From NCBI GenBank assembly GCA_963921425.1, contig OY992836.1:3859825-3923824 (forward strand): a DNA stretch of 64,000 bases. The letters run 5' to 3'. The position numbers were made by a program, and so were the translations under genes. Numbering within the stretch: position 1 is the stretch's first letter; every line of letters begins with the position of its first letter. The stretch is from Dryas octopetala (lineage: Eukaryota > Streptophyta > Magnoliopsida > Rosales > Rosaceae). The notes under the pieces were generated by a model, which searched no databases, was not told the origin of the DNA, and saw only the letters and a program-made list of their open reading frames with translations. Positions 50,187 through 62,078 of the stretch are shown here, piece after piece.

Positions 50187-53100
50187 TGTAACACCCTGAA
50201 TTTTCGGCTTATGTTAATTTTGTTACTTAAGCTCTTAACCTTGTTCTTAATGTTTGTTTAAAGGAATTAAAGTTTTCCTTAATTTTGTTTTAACTAACTT
50301 AGACCTTTAATCGTGGTCTTGGGGTTTAGTTGTGTGAAAGTGAATTCTTGAAAAAGGAAATTCAAGAGTTTGGCGATTAATTTATTTGTTTTCATTTTTC
50401 AGAATTAAATTATGAGATGAGGAATTTTTCAATATTTTTCAGGAAGTGATTTGACTATTTTGAGGCTATAGGAAATTAGTCCTCATCATTACGAGTCCAT
50501 AGGATTTTTCAAGGAATTATTTGGAATACCAAGCTATTTGGTGAATTAACGAAGTTTGAAAAACTAGGAAAAGAATTGAAAAAGGAAAAAATGTTGACTG
50601 GGCTGACAGCTGCCCACGTGGCACGCTGCCATTCACCCAGCCATGGTGACGTGTCACCACGCAAGCGCAAGCAGACAAGCTCACGCGAGCTGTGATGTGG
50701 TGTGCCATTCAAGATTAAAATCGGTGTTTTAATCTCCACCGTCTAGGTTCATTAAACCCATCAAATCGTGGCCGTTGATTTCAATTAAAGGAACCAATCA
50801 GCCCTTTGACCCGTGTGCACAGTAATGGGCCAACTCGGCTCCGTTTCCTCTCACCATCCAGGCGACTTGCCGGGTTTTCTGATCCAACTTGTGATTTTGT
50901 GTGTTTTTCCCTTGTTTTTGACACTTTTGAGCATCATATCCCACATTGGAAAATTTGAGAAACTTCTCACCCCCTTGTGCCTATAAATAAAAACCATTGT
51001 ACCTCATTTTCACTTGCACCACCAAATAGAGTTTGAGAGCTTCTCACTCTAACTTTGGTTTCTCTTTCTCTCTCTAGAAAGATTATTATTCTTTCTATTC
51101 TGAAGCAAGCTTATATTTTTGAGAAGCTCTTTCTTAGTAAAATATTTTGAGGTATTCCCTTGGAGGAGAAGACCCAAGTTTGGAGGAGTCTCTTAGGAGT
51201 TGAGTCTAGCTTTGGAGGTCTACAACTAGATAAGTCTTTTATTTATTTTTCTAAGTTTTTAATATTAGGTTGCATGCTTAGATTAATTAAGTAGGATTTA
51301 TTTATTAATTAAGCATGTCTAGGTTTATTTTGTAGATTTAATTGCTTAATTTGTTTGGTTAATTAAGCATGATTAGTTGTGACTTTAATTTGAAGATTTA
51401 ATTAATAGAAAATTAGGATTAAATACCAAATCCTAATAATTTTTTAGTATATCATGAAGATCATATAATATTTCAATTGAACTACCAAATTTAAATGTAG
51501 TTTTTTAGATTAGGTCACAAACATGTTGGCCTCTTTGATTTGAGCCTTTTCCATTTGCATTTTTGTCCTTTGGCTCACATATGATTGGTGTTAGTTAAAA
51601 TTTATAAGATTTTGACAAAATTGCCCTTAAGGCTTTTATATTATCTTGAAAATTTGATAATGCAGTCTCAACTTCACATTTAGTTGTGACTATACGATAT
51701 TCACAATTTCAAATTTAGTTGTGACTGAACGAAAATCATATCTAAGTTGTGAGACAGTCACAATTAAGTTGTAACTTAATTGAATTTATTTTAGAGAAAT
51801 TATATTATAATATAGTATAAATAGAGGTCAAAACAATACTTTTACTCAAAATAATACATAGTATAGTGGTGTGAGTTGTTTCTTCCAATTTACCAAGACA
51901 GTCCAAGTTAAGTTGTGACTCGATTGATTTTTTTTTTTTTTAATACAATATAGTATAAATTAATGTAATATTTGTAATGTAATATTTTTTTTATTTTTTT
52001 ATTGTAGTGACATGTGATGTAATATTTGTAAATTTTAATACTTTTTACTTTATTATTTTGTTTGACTTTTCAACTAGTACCTAACTTAAAATACTATTTA
52101 ATTTTGGTACCTAAACTAAAAAATTATTGAAATTTAGTAGTTAAAATCAATGGACCTATTAATTAAAGCTTATTAACTTGTAGAGATTAAATTAGATTTA
52201 AGATATTATTCAAACTTGATTAATTAGTGGAATATTTTGGAGAAATACTAATTAATTAAATACTTGGATAATACTTAGAATTAATTTATTTTAACCTAAA
52301 TTAATTTATGGAATTGCTTTAAACCAAAACAATTAGTCAATTGGTTTGACTTTGAAATTAACTTAAAACTTAGAACCCTAAAGAGTAGAATTTAGTCCAC
52401 TTAAGAGTAGAATTTAGTCCACTTAGGACTAGAGTCTTTAGGGACGTGTGACTTAAAAAGATGGGTCATAACGGGATTGTGTTGAACTTAACTTTTGACT
52501 AAGTTGTTGTATTGTTGGACACTAGGAACACCAGTAACCAAAGGATTTCTTTGTGACGTGACAAGAAGGCGATGAATTCGAGACGGATGAGAATGCATAG
52601 GCTATGTAAAAGAATACGTGAAGAACATTGGATTCCAGGTAGGGGGATTTATCCTACATTCCTGACTATGGACTTTGTGTGTGTTTGTGTTGTTAAATTA
52701 GAGTGCTGCTATTTGCACACCCCTAATTTTCTCTTTGCACACACTTTTCTCCTACACACCCCTTATTAATTTTTCAAACATAAAATTTCTTTTTGACACA
52801 CCCCTATTATGACCAAAATACCCCAATCTCACTAATATGTCTAAATTTCTCTTTACACGCCCTCTCAACCCAAACATTACACACCCCCACAAACACATCT
52901 ACACTACACACCCCCTACCTCACCTCATCTCACCTCACAACTAACCAGCACACACCCAACCGACACCCACCATTGCCGACACCCACCTCCGGCTTCATCA
53001 CAGCCGTCATTGCTGTCTTCAGCACCGCCGTGAACTCCATCAGTGGCCTCATCAAATTTCTGCCACTCCTATCCCCACCACAGCCACTAAAAGTGAGTTT

Positions 53101-53284
53101 TCCCGAATAAATTAGTTGTAAATGTAAATGTTGTTTATCTAAATGTAAATCTAATACTTTTTTATCTAATTTCAATTAGTTAATCCATCCCAAATACCGT
53201 TTTCGTCTGTTTGAGATGATTTGTAAGGAGGATTTCGGGTTTTGGAGTGAGCATTTTCGGGGTTTTTATTTTTCTGATTTCGAA

Positions 53285-53585
53285 GCTTGTTCGGCACTGG
53301 TTTGCCGAACGAAATGAATTGGTTCGGCAGTACCCTATCAAACGAATGCAAAATATCGGATTTCCATATTTTGATTTGACAGGTGACTGCCGAACAATGA
53401 ATATTAGTTCGGTGGTTACCTGCCGAACGAAATGAATTGGTTCGGCAGTACGCTACCGAACGAATGCAAAATTTCGAATTTCCCTATTTTGGTTCGACAG
53501 CCATCTGCCGAATAGTTTCCACTTTGTTCGACAGTCAACTGCCGAACAGTTGCCACTTTGCTCGGCAGTTGACTGCCGAACCACC
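53285..53585. repeat. Left subterminal TTCGGCAGT/TGCCGAAC array of the MULE
   Basis: About ten copies of TTCGGCAGT or its complement, many paired as short palindromes (TTCGGCAGT...CTGCCGAAC), spaced 20-35 bp. They are probable transposase-binding sites, just upstream of the PMD gene. Confidence 0.85.
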
Positions 53586-53669
53586 TGTGTTGATTTTTTT
53601 TTTTTTTAAGCTTTTAAAAAATCATATATTTGCTAAAACAATTTTCAATTTCTTGTTTGAAAATATAGG

Positions 53670-55647
53670 ATGAACAGAAGAAGAGTCAGACGTGGTGCAT
53701 CTTCATCCAGAGGGGAAGTCCCCGATGTTGCCGATGATGTGCACAGAACACGACCCACAACTTCTGGGAAAAGAAGGCTAGTACAAGCACGAGCTAGTCG
53801 TGAGGCAGTTCCTGAACAAGCTGAAGTTCCGGTTGAGGATTACAATGAGGATAATCCCAACGAGCTTGCTGAGCCTTTCCCCGGAGGTCCCATTGACACG
53901 TCCCTGATGAGAAGTTATGAAACTCACGTAGCTGCTGACATTTGGAACAACGAGGTATGATCTTTAACAGTTGGTATTATATGCTTGTGTAACTTGCAGT
54001 AATAATGAGTGAATTTCTTTGGTTATGTTTGAATTAGGAACGGGAGCCTTTGAGGTGCATGTCCAAAACCACCAAGCTTCGTGAGTGGAAGTTGTGGGCC
54101 AGAACAGATAATGACCGGTTGAAGGAATATGTCATTAATTCTAGGTTGACATCACTGGTGCAGTGTTCTTACCGTACGGTTGATAAAGTGTTGGTGTCCG
54201 CTTTTGTTGAAAGGTGGCATCCGGAGACCAATACATTCCACCTGCCTTTTGGTGAGATGACCATCACACTAGATGATGTAGCCAACATTTTAGGCATTCT
54301 GGTTGGTGGTGCACCAATGACTACACTTGTCGAGGATAACATTACTTCTGAATATCTACTAACTGCATATTTAGGAGTTAGTGGGGATCAGGCATCAGAG
54401 CAGTTGATGGACTTTGGTGGTGAGTACGTACGATTAGAGTGGTTACGTACGTGCTTTAGTGATGTCACTGATGCCGACTCTGAGCATGAAATCCAATGTG
54501 CAGCCCGGGCGTATCTGTTATATTTATTGGGTTGTACCCTGTTTGTAGATAAGACTGGCACAAGGGTACAAGTCCAATATTTCAGACTGCTCACTAATCT
54601 AGACACCGTTAGCCATTTCGCATGGGACGCTGGATGCCTAGCATGGTTGTTTAGGCAATTTGGATTTGCCTCTCGAGCTGGTGTCAAGCAAATCGGCGGA
54701 TATATGACACTGATAGAGGCTTGGGTGTACGAGCACATGCACACTATTTTCGGTCTATCGTACGATACGAATTATTCCGAGAATTCACCTCGTGCCCTCT
54801 GCTGGACTCCAAGGCGGGATGGTGGCAGTGATCTTGAAGTAGTGCAAACGGCAACGACTTGATGTTTTGTCGGCTGACGAGGTATATTTGTAATTTACAA
54901 TTCTTTTTATAAATTTAGAATTAGATTATGACGTTAATGTTTTCAACTATATAATGTTATTGTTTTTTTTCAGGTTATTTGGGAACCATACAAATCCCAA
55001 AGACAAGCACACTCATTGCCAGCTATAGCATTCTTCACAGGGATGATAAGGTATTTTGATGTTGTTGAGCCTTATTGTCCCAAGAGAGTACTTAGGCAGT
55101 TTGGGAGGGTACAGACGATCCCCCCTGCACCACGTGCGGTTTTTCAGGGGGTTCGAGGTTCAAATGCGCACTCGTACAGACCCATGTACAATTATTTAGC
55201 TGGTATGTGGGAGGCATGGGGGAATCACGTGTTGTCTGAGGAGGCGCGCAGTATACCGGTGAGGCGGCCATCGGATACTGTGAGAGGGTACCTCGATTGG
55301 TTCACCTCTATATCACATCCAATCGTCCACAACCCTACCCGCAGAGGTGCATTTGACCCACACGCCAGATCGGATATTGCATACTATCGGGTACGTAAAT
55401 TTACACAATAAATTTTCTCATTTTCCGACTGTATCTGCTAATGTTCGCATATTTTGGCTTTTAGGAGCGCGAGGCTCGGATGCTCTGGATTACCCAGCCG
55501 ATTATTGACATGGGCGAAGAAGTTGCTGTCACACGTCCTATTTACCTCTATCAGTCGGTTCAGAGTTTGCAACATATTTTACAGGGGACGCACTTGCAGG
55601 ACACTATGACATACCAACGCGGTTCGAGACGGCGTCCCCGCCAATGA
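53670..55647 (+). CDS. Plant mobile domain (PMD) protein carried by the MULE
   Basis: PMD proteins include the MAIN/MAIL nuclear proteins, which act in silencing and genome stability, and many transposon-borne relatives. Exons: 53670-53954, 54038-54881, 54974-55390 and 55465-55647, all GT-AG. The first 95 residues are basic and acidic low-complexity. The PMD core starts at LREWKLWART and contains LVSAFVERWHPETNTFHLPFGEMTITLDDV, YLLYLLGCTLF, and later PYKSQRQAHSLPAIAFFTGM; the C-terminus ends in a basic tail (YQRGSRRRPRQ). One likely frameshift near 54845 brings a stop at 54862; shifting frame by one base restores reading to the exon end. It is otherwise open. It lies next to the left subterminal repeats and convergent with the transposase. 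Confidence 0.85.
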
Positions 55648-56174
55648 TTATGAGTTGATATTTTTGTAGTTTGTGTAACTAGATAAGGTTTTATTTATGT
55701 CAAATACTATGGTTAATTTATATAATTGAATCCACTTCATTATTTATGTGAAATACTTAGGTTCATGCAAAAAAAAATATCCACATACTTATATATATTT
55801 AAATCCACATACTTATATATATTTAAATAATACAATAATCTCATCATAACTCAATGTAAATGCATCAAGTCCAGAATATAATCAATCACTATCAAGAGAC
55901 ACAGGTTCTTGTGTGGATGGATCACTATGGCACACAAATTCTTTGAATTGCTCAAGGCGATGTTGGTATCTAGTATACCACATTTTTGCGCTTTCGGTGG
56001 CATACAAGGTCCACATAATAGGAATAGGTGGCATGAGGTGATCTGGTACTAAGTGTACCTATAAAATAGCATTGCACATGAGTTCAATAAATATCCAATA
56101 AATATCCACTAAGTGTACCTATAAAGATAATTTAAATATCCAATAAAACAAACCATATAGCTCAATGTGTACCT

Positions 56175-59063
56175 ATACGAAATGATCGTCATTGACAAAA
56201 CTGATACCAATCTCACGAATCTCGGATCTCTCTAGTATATCTGGGTGTACGCTAAATGGTAGGCATGTTAAGCATAACGACCTAGATACATGGGTCACCA
56301 CTACACCATAGCATGTCGCGATAACATTCCCATCTCCGGCATGTCCATCCAATAATCCTTTGGTGCAATAAGAGGTTCTTCAAAATACTCAATCGAATGC
56401 TTTAGCTCAGCAACTCAAGATCGACCAAATATGAACTCATATAGGATGGACAATGACCGTAACGAGTAAAATAAATCTATGCGCACTTTCCGCCACGCAT
56501 CTTCACCCAACCCCAATGCCAAAGCTACGACTTTATACCCACAATGACCGTCGGATTTCACATCAGTGGCACCGGTAATGAATGGCCTAATGCTAGCTTT
56601 GAATTGCTATGTATACCGGTGGGTCGGAACATATGGCGTGAGTGATGTCTTATATGCCTGTAGAAAAATATAAATAAATTTGATTATGCAATGAATATTA
56701 GTAAAATAAAGTAAGATCATCCGAATGAATTATATACCTTCAATTTTGATACTCTTGCCTTTGGCATCTTCTTTGGCGAATTGGTGCCAACTGTACATAT
56801 TGTAGGTGATGGTGAGTGGCTACCTTGACCCGAAAGTGCATACTCGAAGGCAGATGGCAAACGGCGGGTAGAATTTTCGGCTTTACTAGGGCGCCCTTTA
56901 GTCTTTACCTTCGCACACGGTTCTTTTAGCACCGTTATCTCTGGATTCATAAGCTCTTCTATTTTCAAACTTATCATCCTCTTAGTGTCCTCATTCTGTC
57001 CTTCCATCCATATTGCTAGTCTATCAAGTGTTGACTGAACCGGTGGATTTGACACTATCACTTGTGGTTCGTGAAACATATCCAACTTTCTCCAACGGGG
57101 ATGCACTGAATCAAGTGGAATACACATTTTACGTCGCCTATACGACAAAATGTCATGTGCACATGGAAAACAGTGTGTATGGCGAATAGTGCAATCACAC
57201 GGTAATGTTCCAGTCGGATTCGAATCGGCCCTACAAAAAGAAAAGAATTATATTAGTCAGTAAGCATCACATTAATGAAGTGTTCAAGGTAGTAATTATA
57301 GTTGAATTAGTATCCAAATTACCGGCCAATCTCACAAGCAATTATAGTCAATGCCGCCATAGATACATAACCAATCAAATCTTTCAATTCCGGCTGTCTC
57401 ATTTTGACTTGGACAAACGTTCGACTCTTCTCAAATGATGCCTTAATGTGTGTATGCTGCAATACTAACAATGAGTGTATATGTGCCCAAGAGGTATCAA
57501 AGGGAAGCTGGCTAGAGCCAAGTTCCCTTTTTAGCTTCGCGTGTGCATTTTCCGCCCTATTAATAGAGACAAGTTAGTTTATATGCAACACAATATAATA
57601 ATTAACCAGTAATGCCAAATATGTGAAAGTGTTTACCTATTGGAAGTTGTATTACCAAAATGCATACATGTGTCTGTCCATACAGCCATAAACTTCTCCT
57701 TGAAAGGTATCAATCAAGTGTCCTTCAAATAGTCAATAACTCCAGGAACCCAACCGAACTTAGATTTAATCTGCTGTAAGTCTCTTAAATACACATCTTC
57801 TGACATTGAATTTACCAAGGAATACCATGAACTATAAAACTTATCCCAATCATCCTTGGTTCCAAACTTTTTCTTGCAATTTGCCATCACATTTTTGCTA
57901 ATGTGCCACCTACACAATAAATGTCTAGCAGTAGGAAAAACTGCAGAGATTGTATTCATGAGTGCTAGATCTCGGTCTGTGACAATCACACCAGGAAGAC
58001 AATCATCGCTGAGTAACGACCTCAATCTAGTCAAAGCCCAAATGTAATTGTCTTCCTTCTCATAACTAATGTAAGCAAATGCAACTGAGAAAGTCATGTT
58101 TGTGGATGTGACCCCAACAATCTCAAAGAGTGGCAGACGGTACCTATTAGTCTTATACGTGCAATCCATGATCAATACATGTGGAAATGCACGTAAGAGA
58201 TCAACACAACCAGGGTGGCTCCAAAACAAATCAGTCACAATATCATCACCACCAGAACATCTATGCCACTCAAAGTATTTGTGTTCAGATAACTTACTTA
58301 GCAAACACTGCATTCAGTTTTTCCAGCCTTCTCTTTCACCCTATTGCGGTGTCTGACATTGTATATTGTTTTGATTGTTGTTGTATTCGAATAATCCTTT
58401 TCCTTCAAGATGGTTAAAATCTGCTTCAGTTTCACTAAACTCTTAGACATATCCACCAATAAAGAATTCTCTATTTCAGATAATCTCCCCACAAATGAAT
58501 GTCCTTTACCAGTAACTAAAACTCTATGGTTATGCACTCTACATACCACACTTAGCATCCATTCATCCTCATTACCAGTTTGCACACCCTTTAATGAGAA
58601 GGGGCATCCACATCTTTTTGTAGTAGAGTCCCTACCATCCTTAGGACGTTTTACTATACAACTATCAGCATCATACTTGGATGGCCTATGGCGACCACTT
58701 CGTTCGCAACCAAGGAACACTCTAGCTTTCTTCTTCCCCACCCCTGCTGTATTAGACCTCATAATGACAATGACTATGTTGTTCGTCCTTCCTTGTGCAC
58801 GTGCCCAGCTAACCAATGCATCCCTCGAATGAAATATCTACACATATGTAATTTACATTATTCACATTTCAACTACATTTGCAACATATATTTCATAAAT
58901 AACAAATTCATACCTCGTTTGTTGTGAATTCATTACTATAGTCACGTGAGTATTCGGTCAAAATCTTGGCCTCAACCTCGACCTTGACCTCGGCCCCAAA
59001 GTAGTCCTCAACCTTGCTGTTTCGAGTAGAAGCACCACCATATTGCTCATATTGTTCATCATC
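56175..59063 (-). pseudogene. FAR1-like MULE transposase with C-terminal OTU-like peptidase domain
   Basis: Coding pieces in order: about 59063-58917, 58848-57640, 57557-57327, 57233-56746 and 56657-56175. A FAR1/GCM1-like zinc domain comes first (FHSRDALVSWAR, FLGCERSGRHR, CGCPFSLKG, VVCRVHNH). The MULE core follows with all three acidic positions plausible: D in VLIMDCTYKTNRYRLP, D in GVIVTDRDLALM, E in the NR|AENAHAKLKREL stretch across the splice. Next is a SWIM finger (LPCDCTIRHTHCFPCAHDIL). The last exon is OTU-like: DGHCGYKVVALALGLGEDAW with its Cys at 56543-56541, and NDDHFV with its His at 56184-56182. Lesions: frameshift near 58310, stop near 57715 (TGA where TGG is expected), stops in the OTU exon. 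The start codon is not settled. Confidence 0.88.
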
Positions 59064-59104
59064 CTACACATAATTAAAACATGAAAATAATGTTAAAACA
59101 GTTA

Positions 59105-59462
59105 GTTCGGTAGAAGGTTACCGAACGAAATGAATCTGTTCGGTAGAAGGTTACCGAACGAAATGGTACTGTTCGATAGCAATCTGCCGAACCAATAACC
59201 TTCGTTCGACAGTTGACTACTGAACAATATCGATTTTACGTAAAGAAAATACTTCATTCGACAGATGTCTTCCGAACATATGTAAAATGTTCGGTAGATT
59301 TCTGTCGAAATTCATAAGTACATTCGGCGAATAGTCACCGAATGGATTTTTTAAAATTTTTTTGTAATTTTCATTCGTCAGTTAACCACCGAATATATTA
59401 GTTGTGTTCGGTAGTCATCTGTCGAACAATTCAGAAACGTTCGGTACTGGTTCGCCGAATGA
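59105..59462. repeat. Right subterminal TTCGGTAG/TACCGAAC array of the MULE
   Basis: About a dozen copies of TTCGGTAG or complement, again in paired, palindromic arrangement, mirroring the left array but with a T in place of C at the variable position. They precede the transposase gene. Confidence 0.85.
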
Positions 59463-60986
59463 ACCGCGAACAGTAAATTAAAAACACGAAAAAAAAACCC
59501 AAAAAATTAAGATCATACCTCGTCGGAAGGCGAATAAGGGACGAGTGAAGGCTCCGTTCATGAAAACTAATATGTATTTCTACAATATTATTGCCTATAT
59601 GTGACCAAGAGAGAAAACTTAGGGTTTATTGGAGGAAAGATGAAGAGATGAGGTTATGAGAGGAGGGGGTGTGCAATGAGAGTTTTAGGATTATTTTGGC
59701 TGAGGTTTAAGAGTGTTGGGTGGGGTGTGTAAGAGTGTTGGGTTGGGTGTGTAAGGAGAGTTTTTTTTTTTTCAAATAATAAAGGTTGTCTTTTTTGGTC
59801 ATTTCTCTTTGTGTCAATTAGGTTGTTAGGGGTGTGCAAAGAGAAAATTAGGGGTGTGCAAATAGCAGCTCTCTTAAATTATTATAACATGCTATATTTG
59901 TATGATTGGTCTGAGAGTTCGAGTAGCATAGTACGTGATCTTGGGTTTAAATCTCTAAACCTTCTAGAAGAATTGGTTTGTATATTATAGGAAGTTTAGC
60001 CAAGCTAATACGTGGCTATGTGGGCTTGTGTGAAACATGTGGACCCATGATTGATTAGGTGGCAGTAAATACGGTTTCTCAATTGTGAGTTCCTATCTTT
60101 GTTTACCAAGGCACTCTCGCTATGGATGTTATTCTCTTTGATTATAGCTGATCATAGTCGTACCTAATGTGTATCGACTATCTGTATTATTGTTATTTAT
60201 GAATTTTTATGTATGTTTGTCATATTGCTATACAGCCGAGTTATAAATGTTTGTAAATTATTACAAATGAAATGTTTGAAGAACTTGTTTTGGATGATTT
60301 AAGAATTCGATGGAAATTGATTTTCACTATGATTTTCATTGGGAAAGGTTTTGTGGTTTTCAAACCTGGCACAATCCCCTGAGGGAAGCTATGATCGTAT
60401 GAGATGCTTACCCTACATTGTCTTTGTGTTCCTTGTTTACTGGACGTATGAGATGCTTACCCCCTACATTGTCTTTGTGTTCCTTGTTTACTTGATGTTT
60501 TTATAGGTACGAGCATGGTAAAGAGACGAACTAGGACGAAGGTCGAGCATAGTAGCATCTTGAGACTTGTCAACTTCCTAGATTCAATTGGTGTTGTTGT
60601 TTATTCGATACTTCGTATCGAGCATGTTTTTTTGATTTCTCCTCTATTGATTTGAGATGATTTTGAACTATTCACTTTGCTTATACTTTTGCGTAGTTTT
60701 GAAACCTTTATTTTATGCTTGCTATTTATTTCGAATTTATGAAATTCTTCAAGGTTGCAATGAACCACCGTAACCTTGGGGGTTAATTTTATAAAGAAGT
60801 TTTATTTTTACTTCACATGTTTGTCGCTGTTTATTATCTATGATTCAACCGAGTCCAATTAATATAAAATGCTCAACCTATCTTGGATATCTTGGAAGAT
60901 TAATGCTCATGATTGACATTAATCTCTTGAGACATTAGAGATAGGTGCATTTGTTGCATACTCGGGATTCATGATGTGACACAAGG

Positions 60987-61463
60987 AGCGGCCAGGATTG
61001 CTCCACGTTAGCAATCCACGTGAATTTCTAATTTCTAGATTTGTTTTTCCTATTTTCTAAAATTCTCCCAAACTTAAATAAATCAACAAAAATACATCCG
61101 AGCTCTGAAAAATCTCCTGAAAATTCCTATGAACTCGTGAGGCTGAGTACTAATTATCTATAGCCTCAAAACATTATTTTGATTTCCATAATTTTTGTGA
61201 AAAATCCAACTTCTTCAAATAAAATTCTGAAAAATCAAATAATAATCTAAAACATTTATCCAACTTTGAAAACTGTAATTCCTTTGTCCGAACTTCGATT
61301 TCGACAAACCAAACGTCGTTATTCTAGAAAAACGAGCTCTATGCTACCAAGGTCTAACCTTAGTCACTTGGACTTCAGAAAAATTCGTCAACTTGAAGAA
61401 TAAAACCAAATTCTATTTAAACAAATCGAAAAATTAAAAAAAGGTAAATTCTAAGGTCTCACA
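60987..61463 (-). mobile_element. LTR B (minus), 5' terminal part
   Basis: On the minus strand it begins TGTGAGACCTTAG at 61463. Positions 61085-61180, reversed, match 50440-50520 of LTR A (shared TTTTGAGGCTATAG, then TTAGT, then CATAGGA), so the two LTRs belong to related families. The sequence breaks at 60987 where LTR A ends and resumes at 50186. Confidence 0.6.
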
Positions 61464-61513
61464 ACCTGACCTGGAGATAAATAAAAACGATTAATGAACT
61501 CCTGATGTCGAAA

Positions 61514-61971
61514 CGCGAGGGGTCGCCACCTGCAAATGATACTCTGATGCCAAAGTGTTTGCTTAATTCGGTTGAGGGTGAAATTCAGTATGACTGCATA
61601 CCTTGGTTGCTCAACCACAAGGATATTTATAGATTTTCTTGATCTTGTCCCCCCAAGCCACCTTCCCTTCCCCCCACTCTCGTCCCCCCCAATTCCACGT
61701 TCTGCATGGATGGATAATGCTCAAGTTAGGGCGATCATGGGTTAGTTCATACCCATGTTCCCAAGAAATAGCCAAATAGGGACGTGACTGTTATTTGGCA
61801 TATGACAATTGCTGGAAATGACTTTGGGATATTGATTTATACTTTTTTTGGATCGGACCTAATATATGGCCTGAAGCTTCCTTTCTTTTAATTAGGCCCA
61901 ATTCCTCATGCTTAATCTTCAGGCCCAATCCGGTTTCTTTGTTATTTACATGGCAAAACGGGGTCCCACAA
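61514..61971 (-). mobile_element. Gypsy 5' LTR with primer-binding site (LTR C)
   Basis: On the minus strand the LTR starts TGTGGGACCCCGTTTTGCC at 61971, has a CTATAAATATCC box near 61625, and ends ...TTTGCA at 61531. Two bases further comes TGGCGACCCCTCGCG (61528-61514), resembling the TGGCGACC primer site of Tat/Ogre-type Gypsy elements (tRNA-Arg). The internal region is then interrupted by LTR B at 61463. Confidence 0.7.
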
Positions 61972-62041
61972 CATGTATTCTAGGATTGTTGTTCCTTTGT
62001 TCACAAGTATCCTAATTGTATTTAGCAAGTTCAAGTCTTGT

Positions 62042-62044
<3 letters not shown>

Positions 62045-62078
<34 letters not shown>

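Larger units (their letters stand above)
52701..59873. mobile_element. Ambisense MULE, 7.17 kb: PMD gene (+) and FAR1-like transposase with OTU domain (-)
   Basis: Inverted ends: GAGTGCTGCTATTTGCACAC at the left pairs with GTGCAAATAGCAGCTCTC at the right, and the match continues for over 35 bp. The flanks repeat TTAAATTA (52693-52700 and 59874-59881): 8 perfect bases, or 9 with one mismatch. Inside are a plant mobile domain gene on the plus strand (53670-55647), a transposase-OTU gene on the minus strand (59063-56175), tail to tail, and arrays of TTCGGYAG motifs near both ends. It is inserted in LTR A. The genes carry few lesions, so it is fairly young. Confidence 0.92.
50187..60981 (+). mobile_element. 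LTR A (Gypsy type), about 3.6 kb net, split by a 7.2-kb MULE
   Basis: It starts TGTAACACCCTGAATTTTCGG (50187) and ends ATGATGTGACA (60981). Flanks CGAGG (50182-50186) and CAAGG (60982-60986) could be a 5-bp TSD with one mismatch. A TATAAATA box at 50982-50989 is followed by a leader with CT-rich runs. The MULE at 52701-59873 splits it. A direct repeat near 60395-60500 (ATGAGATGCTTACC ... CCTTGTTTACT, two copies) lies in the right part. No gag or pol is seen, so it is solo-like. Confidence 0.65.
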
